DNA from: Mycolicibacterium rhodesiae JS60
Lineage (GTDB): Bacteria; Actinomycetota; Actinomycetes; Mycobacteriales; Mycobacteriaceae
NCBI GenBank assembly: GCA_000230935.2
Contig: AGIQ01000007.1
Location: 124,001-188,000 of the forward strand
DNA: 64,000 nt
Reading direction: 5' to 3'
In this document: positions 35,312 through 43,997 of the stretch, piece by piece
Numbering within the stretch: position 1 is the first letter of the stretch
Layout of the letters: every line of letters starts with the position of its first letter
Program-made: the position numbers and the translations under genes
Notes under the pieces: generated by a model
What the model was told of the DNA's origin: nothing
The model's database searches: none
Seen by the model: only the letters and a program-made list of their open reading frames with translations

Positions 35312-35392
35312 ACCTGCGATTGTGCGGGCAGCGTGACCCGGTCCGGGCCGACGTATTGTAAGCAAATCACGCTGAACCCATACACTATGTAA
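35312..35392. promoter_or_regulatory. divergent promoter region with inverted repeat, mmsA/pucR-like
   Basis: Eighty-one bases separate the two starts. Rightward, a TACACT at 35381-35386 lies six bases from the ATG of the regulator, the spacing of a leaderless mycobacterial promoter, and no ribosome-binding site is seen. Leftward, TACAAT (35360-35355 on the minus strand) can drive mmsA. A 7-bp inverted repeat, AGCGTGA at 35330-35336 and TCACGCT at 35367-35373, brackets the mmsA -10, and a small palindrome CCCGGTCCGGG sits at 35337-35347. These are candidate operators for the regulator. Confidence 0.6.
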
Positions 35393-36964
35393 ATGCAGCT
35401 GACGCTCGCCGACATCCTCGAGCTGCCCTCGCTTCGCGGTGGTGAGCCGGAGGTGGTGTGCGCCGGACCGATGGATCAGCCGGTGCGCTGGGTGCACGTC
35501 AGCGATCTGGCCGACCTGTCCGGGCTGCTGACCGGCGGGGAGTTGGTCCTGACCACGGGTCAGGCGCTGGCCGATCCGGCGCGGCGCGACGAATACCTGC
35601 CGGGCCTGGCCGAGGCCGGGGCCACCGGCGTGGTGGTTGAACTGGGGCTGCACATCGACGCACTTCCGGAGTCGGTTCGAGCGGTCGGCGCGGCGTTGTC
35701 GCTGCCGGTGGTCGTCCTGCACCGGCCGGTCCGGTTCATCGACGTCACCGAGGAGGTGCACCGCAGGATCGTCGCCGAGCAGTACGCCGAAGTGGCCTAC
35801 GGCCAGCGAGTGCACGAGGCATTCACCGCACTGAGCATGCGCCGTGCCTCGGTGGACCAGATCGTCAGCGCCGCCGCGGACATGCTGGACACCGCGGTGG
35901 TGCTGGAGGACCTCAACCGACAGGTGCTGGCGTTCGACGGGCGGGGGATGTCGGCCACGGTGCTGTTGGCGGACTGGGAACGACGCTCCCGACTGACCGC
36001 TGCCGACACGTGGACGGCCTGCCCGGTCGGCCCGTACCGCGAGGAGTGGGGCCGGTTGATCGCCCCGCGCGTCGCCGCCGACGCGCGGGCGGTGATGACC
36101 CTGGAACGGGCGGCGCAGGCACTGGCACTGCACCGGATGGTCGAACAGAACCGCAGCTCGCTGGAACTTCGCGCGCAAAGTGGCCTCATCGATGATCTGC
36201 GCCGGGGCCGGATCACCGACGAAGCCGAGGCGACTGCGCGCGCCCATGCGCTCGGATTGCGGCCGGCGCTGACGTATGTGCCGATGGCGGTGCGGTTGAG
36301 GGAGAGCGCGGCCGCCGATCAGGTCGCGGCCGCACAGCGGCGGGTCCGGATGCTCGACGCGATCATGCACACGGTGGGTGCCGCCGGCCACACCGGTCTG
36401 GCGACCACCCGCGACGACGGGCTGATCGAGATGGTGCTGGCACCACAACGCACCCGCACCTTGGACGAGGTCTGTGCCGCGATCCGCCAGTCGGTCATGC
36501 GCCTCGACGGCGTGGACGACTGCGTCATCGGCGTCGGGCCCGAATCCAGCCGGCTGGTCGATACGGTCGGCGGCCTACGCGAGGCGGGCCACGTTGCCGA
36601 GGTGGCGATGTCGATGCCCTTGCGCACCTTGCCTTTTCATCGAGCCTCCGATGTTCGGCTGCGCGGCTTGCTGTCACTGATCCGGACCGACCCGCAGGTG
36701 CAGGCATTCGCCGAGACGGAGCTGGCCGGACTTCTCGCACACCGCGCCAAGCACGGGGACGAGGCATTCGATCTCTTGCGCCGATATCTGGACGCCGGCG
36801 GCAACAAGGCCGAGCTGGCCAGGAGGCTGCACATGTCGCGGCCTACGCTGTACGCACGGCTGGAGGCACTGCAGCGGATCGTCGGTCTCGACCTCGACGA
36901 TGCGGAGTCGCGGACGTCGCTGCACGTCGCGATGCTGATCCTCAATCCGGCGGGGCAGACTTAG
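35393..36964 (+). CDS. PucR family transcriptional regulator
   Basis: A 523-residue activator-type regulator. The N-terminal PucR domain (about residues 4-125, LTLADILELPSLRGGEPEVV) and the C-terminal PucR helix-turn-helix (about 460-515, YLDAGGNKAELARRLHMSRPTLYARLEAL) are clear, with a GGDEF-related domain between them. PucR proteins control purine, amine or amino-acid catabolism. Its divergent position makes the aminotransferase-mmsA operon the obvious target. It probably has a leaderless message. The last four bases overlap the convergent FNT gene. Confidence 0.92.
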   Translation: MQLTLADILELPSLRGGEPEVVCAGPMDQPVRWVHVSDLADLSGLLTGGELVLTTGQALADPARRDEYLPGLAEAGATGVVVELGLHIDALPESVRAVGAALSLPVVVLHRPVRFIDVTEEVHRRIVAEQYAEVAYGQRVHEAFTALSMRRASVDQIVSAAADMLDTAVVLEDLNRQVLAFDGRGMSATVLLADWERRSRLTAADTWTACPVGPYREEWGRLIAPRVAADARAVMTLERAAQALALHRMVEQNRSSLELRAQSGLIDDLRRGRITDEAEATARAHALGLRPALTYVPMAVRLRESAAADQVAAAQRRVRMLDAIMHTVGAAGHTGLATTRDDGLIEMVLAPQRTRTLDEVCAAIRQSVMRLDGVDDCVIGVGPESSRLVDTVGGLREAGHVAEVAMSMPLRTLPFHRASDVRLRGLLSLIRTDPQVQAFAETELAGLLAHRAKHGDEAFDLLRRYLDAGGNKAELARRLHMSRPTLYARLEALQRIVGLDLDDAESRTSLHVAMLILNPAGQT

Positions 36965-37803
36965 GACGCGCCGGCTGCGTTGCCCGCCGGGTTCTCCGCT
37001 TCCCGCCGCTCGTCCTTGAGCCGCTCCTTGCTCCGCAACAGGCGCAGCAAGGTCACCAGCACCAGCCCGCCCGCGATATTGCCGACCAGGGTGTACCAGA
37101 ACCAGGCCAGCCAGTCGAGATAGCCGAACGGCGCCGCCCCGGTGGACAGCGCGCCGAAGATCAACAGCGAGTCCAAGATCGAGTGGAACAGCCCGAGCCC
37201 GGCCAGCACGAACGCCCCCGCCACCGCGGCGGCGATCTTGCCCGGCATCGAGTCGGTGCCGTGCTGCATGCGTGTCATCAGCGTGATGACCATCCCGCCC
37301 AACACCGCCAGCGCCACGCTCTGCACCGATAGCGGCGCAGCGATGAAATGCTCTGCAGCCTCGATGGTTTGCGACCGCAGCTTCGGGAACGCCGCGATGA
37401 TCAATGACATGATCACCCAGCCACCGACGAGGTTGGCCACCAACGTGCCGCTCCACAACTTCGCCAGCTGGCCCACGCTGGCCCGCTTGGCGACCACGGT
37501 CGTCACCGGCACCAGAAAGCCCTCGGTGAACAACTCGCTGCGGCCGAGCAGCAGCGCCAGAAATCCGATCGCGAATGCCAGGCCGGCCAGCAGCTGGTTG
37601 TGGGTTTCGTGCAGCACCGACAGGTACGCGAGCACACCGATCGCGACCTCGGTTCCGCCGAAGAACCCCGTGACCAGGACCTCGCGCCAGCTGCGGTGCA
37701 GGCGCTGACTACCTTCGTCGACCATCCGGTTGAAGGCCGCTTCCAGCTCGTCTTCGATCGGACTGTCGGAGTCACCCAGCTCACGCTGGCTCGTTGAACT
37801 CAC
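36961..37803 (-). CDS. formate/nitrite transporter family channel
   Basis: A 280-residue membrane protein of the FNT family (YfdC-like branch), with a 50-residue cytoplasmic N-terminal extension and six helices. Family traits include GFFGGTEVAIGVLAYLS, the FTEGFLVPVT turn in LGRSELFTEGF and the internal repeat GTLVANLVGGW versus LVGNIAGGLV. These channels pass formate, nitrite or other small anions. The start is a GTG at 37803. The gene overlaps the end of the PucR gene by four bases and is divergent from the membrane protein at 37890. Confidence 0.88.
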   Translation of the reverse strand: MSSTSQRELGDSDSPIEDELEAAFNRMVDEGSQRLHRSWREVLVTGFFGGTEVAIGVLAYLSVLHETHNQLLAGLAFAIGFLALLLGRSELFTEGFLVPVTTVVAKRASVGQLAKLWSGTLVANLVGGWVIMSLIIAAFPKLRSQTIEAAEHFIAAPLSVQSVALAVLGGMVITLMTRMQHGTDSMPGKIAAAVAGAFVLAGLGLFHSILDSLLIFGALSTGAAPFGYLDWLAWFWYTLVGNIAGGLVLVTLLRLLRSKERLKDERREAENPAGNAAGAS

Positions 37804-37889
37804 GAGTGGGGGTACCCGCCGGCGACAAACCCAACCCCCGGGGACGCCGCTGAGCAGTTGCTCAACGCCCGCCCATACACTGGGCGACC

Positions 37890-38669
37890 GTGGGCATTCT
37901 CGTTGGCTTCGCGCCGTGGATCGTCTATTGGGTACTGGTCGGCAACGTCCCGTTCGAAACGGCCGTGCTGGTCGCCCTCGGTATCGCCGTTGCCGGGCTG
38001 GCCGTCGGCCGCGTCAAGAAGACGCCCGGGCTGACCTTCGAAATCGGTGCCGCCGCAACGTTCTCCGTGTTGGCGGTGCTGACCTTCGTGACGGACCAGG
38101 CATTCATGGAGCGGTGGATGCAGCCGCTGAGCAACGCCGGGATCTTCCTGGTCGCCTTGGTGGGCGTGCTGATCGGCAAGCCGTTTGTCCGGGAGTTCGC
38201 CGCGGCCGGCCGCCCCGACGAGGTGACCAAGAGTGAGCTGTTCAAGAAGATCACCTCGCTGCTGACCTGGATCTGGGTCGCCGCCTTCGCCGGTATGACG
38301 GTGTCCTCGGCGATTCCGCCGATCGTGCAGGGCGATGCGACGATCCTCGACACCAAGACCCCGTTGTCGTTCGTCTGCTACTGGGTGATCCCGTTCGCCT
38401 TCATGGGTCTGGCGGCGCTCGCGTCGCGCATCCTGCCCGACCGGATGACCCCCGGCGACGACGTGGTTCGCGAGACCTCGTTCGTCGCCTACAGCGAGGC
38501 CGCGATCGACGAGCTGTACTACTTGGCCCAGGAGCACGCGAACCGCGAAGTGGGCGCCGGAAAGGAGGCCTACGACGTCAAGGTCGGGGGCATGGGCATG
38601 GCGCTCACCGGCGACGACTCCCGTAAGTCGTGGCCGTCGACGTACCGGGTGCGTGAGCGGCGCCCCTGA
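37890..38669 (+). CDS. multipass membrane protein of unknown function
   Basis: A 259-residue protein with about six membrane helices in the first 190 residues and a polar C-terminal tail of 65 residues (YSEAAIDELYYLAQEHANREVG...). The start is a GTG at 37890. The segment AFMERWMQPLSNAGIFLVALVGVLIGKPFV looks like a conserved helical pair, but I cannot name the family. It is divergent from the FNT channel, with 86 bases between the starts. Confidence 0.72.
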   Translation: MGILVGFAPWIVYWVLVGNVPFETAVLVALGIAVAGLAVGRVKKTPGLTFEIGAAATFSVLAVLTFVTDQAFMERWMQPLSNAGIFLVALVGVLIGKPFVREFAAAGRPDEVTKSELFKKITSLLTWIWVAAFAGMTVSSAIPPIVQGDATILDTKTPLSFVCYWVIPFAFMGLAALASRILPDRMTPGDDVVRETSFVAYSEAAIDELYYLAQEHANREVGAGKEAYDVKVGGMGMALTGDDSRKSWPSTYRVRERRP

Positions 38670-38878
38670 GCGTTGCTGGGGGCCGTCGGCGATCGCAACC
38701 GATCGGGCAAGGATGCACACCGCTTCGGACACTGTTACATCACGGTTTGACTAAAAGGCCTGGTCGCGCTTGAAGCCCGGTCGGCGGCTGTCCGCTCTTT
38801 GCTGTAGAAGTTACAGAAGTGACCTCTGTCAACAGGATGGAGCTTTGCTCAGAGGTGTCCGAGAAGGTGGAGATGAAG

Positions 38879-39373
38879 ATGATGAAGAAGCGCCTGTATG
38901 CCCTCGCGGTCAGTCTGATGATGCTGCTCGCCGTCCCCGGGCTGCTGGCCCCGACGGCGACCGCCGCGCCGGTGAGCCGCGACCAGTACGTCAACATGGT
39001 GATCCAGCGTGGACTCGCCCAGCGCGGCGTGCCCTACGCCTGGGCCGGCGGCGACATCAACGGCCCCACCCTGGGCAAGGGCCCGAGTGCGGCAGTCGTC
39101 GGCTTCGACTCCTCAGGCCTCATCCAGTACATCTACGCCGGCGTCGGCGCCAAGCTACCGCGATCGTCGGGCGACATGTACAAGGTCGGCCAGCATGTGA
39201 CTGCCGACCAGGCGTTGCCGGGCGACCTGATCTTCTACGGGCCCGACGGCACTCAGAGCGTCGCGATGTTCCTCGGCAATCAGCAGATGCTGGAAGTCAC
39301 CGACACCGTTGTCGCGGTATCCGCGGTGCGCACCAAGGACATGGCGCCCTACCTGGTCCGCGTCATCGCCTGA
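38879..39373 (+). CDS. NlpC/P60 domain protein without catalytic residues (RipD-like)
   Basis: A 164-residue exported protein: signal peptide to about residue 30 (T-A-T-A-A-P), then an NlpC/P60 domain. The catalytic cysteine position is Ser 78 (GFDSSGL instead of DCSGL) and the catalytic histidine position is Ser 127 (TQSVAMFLGN). It should therefore bind rather than cut peptidoglycan, as reported for mycobacterial RipD. The fold features VPYAWAGGD and ALPGDLIFYG are intact. The ATG at 38879 is chosen for its spacing to GGAG at 38869; ATGs at 38873 and 38882 are alternatives. Confidence 0.86.
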   Translation: MMKKRLYALAVSLMMLLAVPGLLAPTATAAPVSRDQYVNMVIQRGLAQRGVPYAWAGGDINGPTLGKGPSAAVVGFDSSGLIQYIYAGVGAKLPRSSGDMYKVGQHVTADQALPGDLIFYGPDGTQSVAMFLGNQQMLEVTDTVVAVSAVRTKDMAPYLVRVIA

Positions 39374-39472
39374 GGCCAGTCGCGGGGGCGTGCTGTTCAA
39401 AGTTGTTGTCGCCCGGAGATTGCTGACCGCCGGCACCGCCGACCCGACCGTCGTGGCCGGATCAGGCCGGCG

Positions 39473-39763
39473 TCAGGCGCAGTCGGTGCAGATCATGCTC
39501 GACGCGTCGGCCAGCCGGCTGCGGTGATGGACCAGAAAACAGCTGGTGCAGGTGAACTCGTCGGCTTGCTTGGGGATCACCCGAACGGTGAGTTCCTCAT
39601 CGGACAAGTCCGCGCCGGGCAGCTCGAAGGAATCAGCGGCCTCAGCCTCATCAACATCGATGACGGCCGTTGCCGTGTCTTTACGCCGGCCCGCCAGATC
39701 TTCGAGGGACTCCTCCTCAGGCTCGGCCTGGGTACGGCGGGGTGCGTCATAATCAACCGACAT
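39473..39763 (-). CDS. DUF4193 zinc-ribbon protein
   Basis: A 96-residue acidic protein typical of the mycobacterial DUF4193 family (Rv2699c-like). The N-terminal half is acidic and probably disordered; the C-terminal part has C72-x2-C75 (FTCTSCFLVHH) and C92-x2-C95 (MICTDCA), a likely zinc ribbon. Function unknown, though its wide conservation in the order suggests a housekeeping role. The ATG at 39763 follows an AAAGG site. A 15-bp inverted repeat lies 26 bases upstream. Confidence 0.88.
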   Translation of the reverse strand: MSVDYDAPRRTQAEPEEESLEDLAGRRKDTATAVIDVDEAEAADSFELPGADLSDEELTVRVIPKQADEFTCTSCFLVHHRSRLADASSMICTDCA

Positions 39764-39788
39764 GGTCCGTGCCTTTCGTTCCTTCCGC

Positions 39789-39803
39789 ACTTGACGTGGC
39801 GTC
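39789..39803. repeat. inverted repeat upstream of the DUF4193 gene
   Basis: TTGACG and CGTCAA flank TGG. The arm also supplies a -35-like TTGACG on the minus strand, so it may be an operator over the promoter of the leftward gene. The same TGACG/CGTCA half-sites recur at 44893-44909. Confidence 0.45.
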
Positions 39804-39936
39804 AACGCGGTCGAATGCGAGTTTGTTCCCGTAGCCGCTCTTGGCTAAACACCGTTGTTCCGGCCCGGCTGAGCTGTTGCCCTGGACCGGCGGTGACCTG
39901 CGAATTCCACCGCCGGACGAACCGGAGCACATGGGG

Positions 39937-40740
39937 TCAAATTCGCCAGAGCGATTCCTGGGCGACGCTGGCGACGAGAGTACCGTCATCGCGGTGAATT
40001 GACCCTCGCGCCAAGCCCCGCGCGTCGCTGTGACTTACCGCAACGGCGTCGTAAAGGTGCCAGTCATGGGGGTCGGTCGGCCGATGCAACCACAGCGCGT
40101 GATCGAGGCTGGCCGCCCCGCCGGGGCCCGGACGGTTACCGCCCGGTGGTCGGGCCGAGGACACCAAGCCGAGGTCAGAGATGAATGTCAGTGCGCAAGC
40201 CCGCAGTATCGGGTCGTCCTCGACCGGCTCCCGGGTGCGGAACCAGAACGGTTGAACCGGCCAGTCGTCGTGGCTGTACTGTCCCGGCGCGACCCGCATC
40301 TCGAAGTGATCGGCCCACCGAACCGGCACCTTTGTGATGATTGTCGCGTCAGCGAGCTTGACGGCGAGTGGCTCTGGGCGCTGCCAATCCGTGGTGGTCT
40401 CCGGCTGGTGGAACGACGCCATCATCTCGAAGATCACCGCCCCGTCCTGCACGGCGGTGACCCGGCGAGTGTTGAACGACCGGCCGTCACGGGTGATCTC
40501 GACGGTGAACTCGATGTCGACGCCGATCCGGCCGCCCTTGATGAAGTAGGCGTGCAGCGATTGGGGCAGTCGGCCCGGTTCCACGGTGGCGGCCGCGGCG
40601 GCCAACGCCTGCGCGGCGATCAACCCACCGAACAACCGGGGACCGACCCCGGATGTTGCCGAGGTGTGAAAGGTGTTTCCGCCGCGATCGAGTTGGATGC
40701 CGCTGTTGAATCGGAGCAAGTCGGCTATCCAGCTCGGCAT
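39937..40740 (-). CDS. TesB-like acyl-CoA thioesterase
   Basis: A 267-residue double-hotdog acyl-CoA thioesterase II family protein. The signatures are GVGPRLFGGLIAAQALAAAA, LHAYFIKGGRIGVDIEFTVE and SFNTRRVTAVQDG in the first hotdog, and LDHALWLHRPTDPHDWHLYDAVAVSHSDARGLARGSI's region in the second, including the catalytic-type SHSDARGL. It hydrolyses acyl-CoAs. The ATG at 40740 is preceded by GGGGAGAG. The gene lies 174 bases downstream of the crotonase gene on the same strand. Confidence 0.9.
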   Translation of the reverse strand: MPSWIADLLRFNSGIQLDRGGNTFHTSATSGVGPRLFGGLIAAQALAAAAATVEPGRLPQSLHAYFIKGGRIGVDIEFTVEITRDGRSFNTRRVTAVQDGAVIFEMMASFHQPETTTDWQRPEPLAVKLADATIITKVPVRWADHFEMRVAPGQYSHDDWPVQPFWFRTREPVEDDPILRACALTFISDLGLVSSARPPGGNRPGPGGAASLDHALWLHRPTDPHDWHLYDAVAVSHSDARGLARGSIHRDDGTLVASVAQESLWRI

Positions 40741-40914
40741 ACTCTCCCCGCGATTGTCGTGGTCGAAATCGAACTCACGATAGCTGCCTGGTCTGCGGTG
40801 ATGGATCGCGGGTGCACGAACCGCATGCGGCCGTTGATTTTTGGCGTACTGATCGTCGTTGCGCCATTGCGGTATCCGGCATCGCCGCACCGCCGGGAAT
40901 CTGCGATATCTCGC

Positions 40915-41688
40915 TCAGCGGCCCTTCCACTGCGGCTTGCGCTTCTCGCGCCAGGCCTGCAGGCCTTCGGTGACGTCCTCGGTGGCACCGGCCACCTTGC
41001 GCATGACCTCTCCGAAGCGGACCGACTCGACCCAGCCCATATCGGCGGTGCGCCAGGCCACCTCTTTGGTGGCCCGCTGCGCCAGCGGCGCGGCCTGGGC
41101 GAGGGTTTTGCCCCATGCCTGCGCTTCTGACTGCAGGTCCTCGGGTTCGACCAGCTTCCACACCAGGCCGATCTCCTTGGCGCGCTCGGCGCTGATCGGC
41201 CTGCCGGTCAGCAACAGCTCCATGGCGTTGGCCCAGCCGACTCGGTGAGGCAGCCGGATCGCACCGACGATGGTCGGAACGCCCAGTGTCACCTCCGGGT
41301 AGTGGAAGGTGGCGTCCGTCGAGGCAATCACGAAGTCGCAGAACAACACTCCGGTAAGGCCGTAGCCGACACACGGTCCATGCACGGCGGCGATCGTCGG
41401 CTTGAACAACTCCATGCCCGACTCAAAGCTGTTGATGGTCGGCTTCTCCCAGAAGGTGCCGCCGAAGGTGCCCACCGAGCCTTCGCCGTCCTTGAGGTCA
41501 CCGCCGGCGCAGAAGACGTCACCGGTGGCGGTCAGGATTCCGACCCAGGCCTCTTCCTCGTCACGGAACTGGTCCCATGCGGCGTTGATCTCCTGCCGAA
41601 GCGCGCCGTTGATCGCGTTGCGCGCCTCGGGACGGTTAAGGGTGATGGTGGCGACGTGATCGTCGAGCTGATAGGTGACAAGGCCCAT
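40915..41688 (-). CDS. enoyl-CoA hydratase/isomerase family protein
   Basis: A 257-residue crotonase-fold protein. The CoA/oxyanion parts are ARNAINGALRQEI, FCAGGDLKD and AVHGPCVGYGLTGVLFCDFVIA. Of the two catalytic glutamates of classical enoyl-CoA hydratase, the second is present (FHYPEVTLG) but the first position is Thr in YGLTGV, so an isomerase, dehydratase or other crotonase reaction is more likely than simple hydration. Start: an ATG at 41688. A TesB thioesterase is downstream. Confidence 0.87.
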   Translation of the reverse strand: MGLVTYQLDDHVATITLNRPEARNAINGALRQEINAAWDQFRDEEEAWVGILTATGDVFCAGGDLKDGEGSVGTFGGTFWEKPTINSFESGMELFKPTIAAVHGPCVGYGLTGVLFCDFVIASTDATFHYPEVTLGVPTIVGAIRLPHRVGWANAMELLLTGRPISAERAKEIGLVWKLVEPEDLQSEAQAWGKTLAQAAPLAQRATKEVAWRTADMGWVESVRFGEVMRKVAGATEDVTEGLQAWREKRKPQWKGR

Positions 41689-42011
41689 TGCTGCACTCTA
41701 GTGAGGCTCGGTGCGCAGCGCCGCTGGACAATATCTGGCGATGCGCGTGACGCCGCCATTGTTTGCTGGTTCTGCACGATCATGAAACTTACCCAGCAAA
41801 TTGGCGCTATTTGAATCAGCATAATTGTCGCCTAGTTTTTCCTGGCAAATATCCAAACATTGCCAACCGGAAAAGCCATTATGCGATCTGTCTGAACAGC
41901 AAGACGCGGAGCATAGGAGTTGGTAATTTTCGCTTACGACAACAGAAGTCGTGACAGGCAGTGTTTTTCGGAATTGCCCGTCCACGGCCGGGGCGATTGG
42001 GGGAATCACGG
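41689..42011. other. AT-richer intergenic region
   Basis: No convincing gene. From about 41755 to 41960 the base composition is visibly AT-richer than anywhere else in the window. It holds an 8-bp inverted repeat, TTTGCTGG (41762-41769) and CCAGCAAA (41793-41800), separated by 23 bases, and a smaller one (ACGAC/GTCGT near 41936-41952). A 63-codon frame at 41763-41954 lacks a ribosome-binding site and coding composition. The region is the shared 5' flank of two divergent genes and is probably regulatory or a remnant of transferred DNA. Confidence 0.5.
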
Positions 42012-43997
42012 ATGTCGATCGACGACGCTCTGCCGTATTCACTGCGACCGGTAGCTCCGGCGAAATCCAATGCCGTCGCGAGTTCGTACGCCCCGTATGT
42101 GGGTCGTATCGGTGCCTTGGCGATCGCATTGGGAATCGGGTCGGCAATGATGACCGCAGCCGTTGCTCATGCCGATTCCACCGGCTCCGATTCGCCGGCG
42201 GGCACCGCAACGTCGCAGGCCGGCTCGGCGCGCTCTGCGCGCCACGCGACGACCCCGCGCCCCACTGCCCGCCCGGATACGCAGCGTTCCGGATCCCGCA
42301 CCGACTCGCCGTCGGCGCCGCCCGCCAAGCCCGTCGCGGCGCCGCGTAAGGCCGCAAGCGCTGCCACTGCGGTCACGGACCAAGCCGTCGATCAGAACTC
42401 CTCCGCGGTGGCGCTTGCGACCGTGGTCACGCCGGGGGAGGGCGTGACGGCACAAACCGTCACAGCGACCCGCACCACGAACCCCGCAACAACGATCAAC
42501 GCCGTCATCACTGCGGCACGGTCGACACTGGAAAGCCTTGTGCGGAGCGTCAAGCCGCCGGCCTTCCCGTCCGTCACCCAGCTGCTGGCGCCACTGCTGG
42601 CCTGGACGCGCAAGGAATTCGAGGCGCTGTTCGGCGCCGCACCCGACACCGAGGCGGCGGCCACGCCGGGCACCGGAAGCGGAAACGTCGCCACCGGCAC
42701 CACGACGGTCACCATCGAGGGCGAGACGCTGATCATCACACCGGCGAAGGCCGGCCGCACGTACACCGACACCGCGGCATCGGGCCGCAAAGCGCTACTT
42801 CTGTCCACGAATGGGACTGCAACCAAGACACTTTCGCTGCCGTCGGCGACGAGCCTGGTGATTCGCGCCCGCGGTGACCAATACAACGGCGCTCCGGTGA
42901 TGACGGTGTCCATCGACGGACAGGTGGTCTCCACGACGCAGGTGGCGTCGACGTCGTGGGCTGACTACACCATCCCGGTGTCGCTGGCGGCCGGGACCCA
43001 CACCATCAGCATTGCGTTCACCAACGATTTCTGGCGGTCGACAAGCCGGGACCGCAACCTTCGCATCGACAAGATCACCGTCGTTCCGTCCACCTCAACC
43101 CCGGTGCAGACCCCGCCGTATTTCCAGGCGGCGGATTGGTTGTGGAAGCCTATCGTGGCGAATCCCGTCATCGCCGCGAACAGCGCGACGTGGGTCAAGT
43201 ACCTGTCCGCGGCGAATGCCCAACGGGTGGCCGACCTCTACGAGTACGGTGTCACGCTGGTCCAGGCCACTGCTTCGACCCCGCGCTACGACGTGACGTT
43301 GACCAAGCAGTGGGGGAGCGACCCGTTCGGGTCGTACACCGTGGCCATTCCCGTCGGTGTCAACTTGCCGGGGGGCGCGGACAAGGCGATCGCGATCCTC
43401 GATCCGACGACCGGTAAGGCGTTCGGTCTCTGGCAAGCCGAATACGACAGCGCCACCGACTCTTGGACGGCCTCCTGGGGTGGCATCACCGACCTCAACG
43501 GCAATGGCGTCGACACGTCCGGGTCGGCCACCGGTACGAACATCGCACGCTACGCCGGAGTGATCACCACAGCCGAGTTCAGCGCGGCGATCGCGGCCAA
43601 CACCGGCGTCAACCACGCGCTGTTCATCTCCAGTGACCTGGCCAGTTCGCTATTCACCGGCCCGGCCACCAAGTCCGACGGCACCAACATCGCCGGTGTC
43701 TCGAATCCGATCCCCGAGGGCACCCGCATCCAGCTGGACCCGTCCATCAATGTCGATGCGATTCCCGGTATTTCGGCCGCCGAAAAGGTGATCGCGAAGA
43801 CGCTGCAGACCTACGGCGCCTACGTCGGCGACCAGGGCGGCGCCAGAATGGCCTTCATCTTCGAGGTCGCCCCCGACGCGGCCTCGACCAATCCGGGCGC
43901 TGTCTATTCCAGCGCCGGCCTGGAGTGGGACTACTACGACATGACCGACATCCCCTGGTCGAAACTGCGGGTGCTGGCCAACTGGGACGGGTCCTAA
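42012..43997 (+). CDS. large secreted carbohydrate-binding protein (CBM60-like)
   Basis: A 661-residue exported protein. A long mycobacterial-type signal region ends A-V-A-H-A-D near residue 55, followed by a Ser/Thr/Pro/Ala-rich linker to about 225. Residues about 232-358 resemble the calcium-dependent xylan-binding module family (SLVIRARGDQYNGAPVMTVSIDG, SWADYTIPVSLAAGTHTISIAFTND). The C-terminal 290 residues form a large domain (SDPFGSYTVAIPVGV, GLWQAEYDSATDSWTASWGG, IAKTLQTYGAYVGDQGGARMAF) that I recall from secreted proteins of other actinobacteria without assigned activity. It is probably a surface polysaccharide-binding or -degrading protein. An ATG start fits the signal peptide. Confidence 0.8.
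   Translation: MSIDDALPYSLRPVAPAKSNAVASSYAPYVGRIGALAIALGIGSAMMTAAVAHADSTGSDSPAGTATSQAGSARSARHATTPRPTARPDTQRSGSRTDSPSAPPAKPVAAPRKAASAATAVTDQAVDQNSSAVALATVVTPGEGVTAQTVTATRTTNPATTINAVITAARSTLESLVRSVKPPAFPSVTQLLAPLLAWTRKEFEALFGAAPDTEAAATPGTGSGNVATGTTTVTIEGETLIITPAKAGRTYTDTAASGRKALLLSTNGTATKTLSLPSATSLVIRARGDQYNGAPVMTVSIDGQVVSTTQVASTSWADYTIPVSLAAGTHTISIAFTNDFWRSTSRDRNLRIDKITVVPSTSTPVQTPPYFQAADWLWKPIVANPVIAANSATWVKYLSAANAQRVADLYEYGVTLVQATASTPRYDVTLTKQWGSDPFGSYTVAIPVGVNLPGGADKAIAILDPTTGKAFGLWQAEYDSATDSWTASWGGITDLNGNGVDTSGSATGTNIARYAGVITTAEFSAAIAANTGVNHALFISSDLASSLFTGPATKSDGTNIAGVSNPIPEGTRIQLDPSINVDAIPGISAAEKVIAKTLQTYGAYVGDQGGARMAFIFEVAPDAASTNPGAVYSSAGLEWDYYDMTDIPWSKLRVLANWDGS

Noticed and set aside
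41763..41954. 63-codon frame in the AT-rich gap
   Set aside because: No ribosome-binding site, no coding-type third-position bias and no recognisable product.
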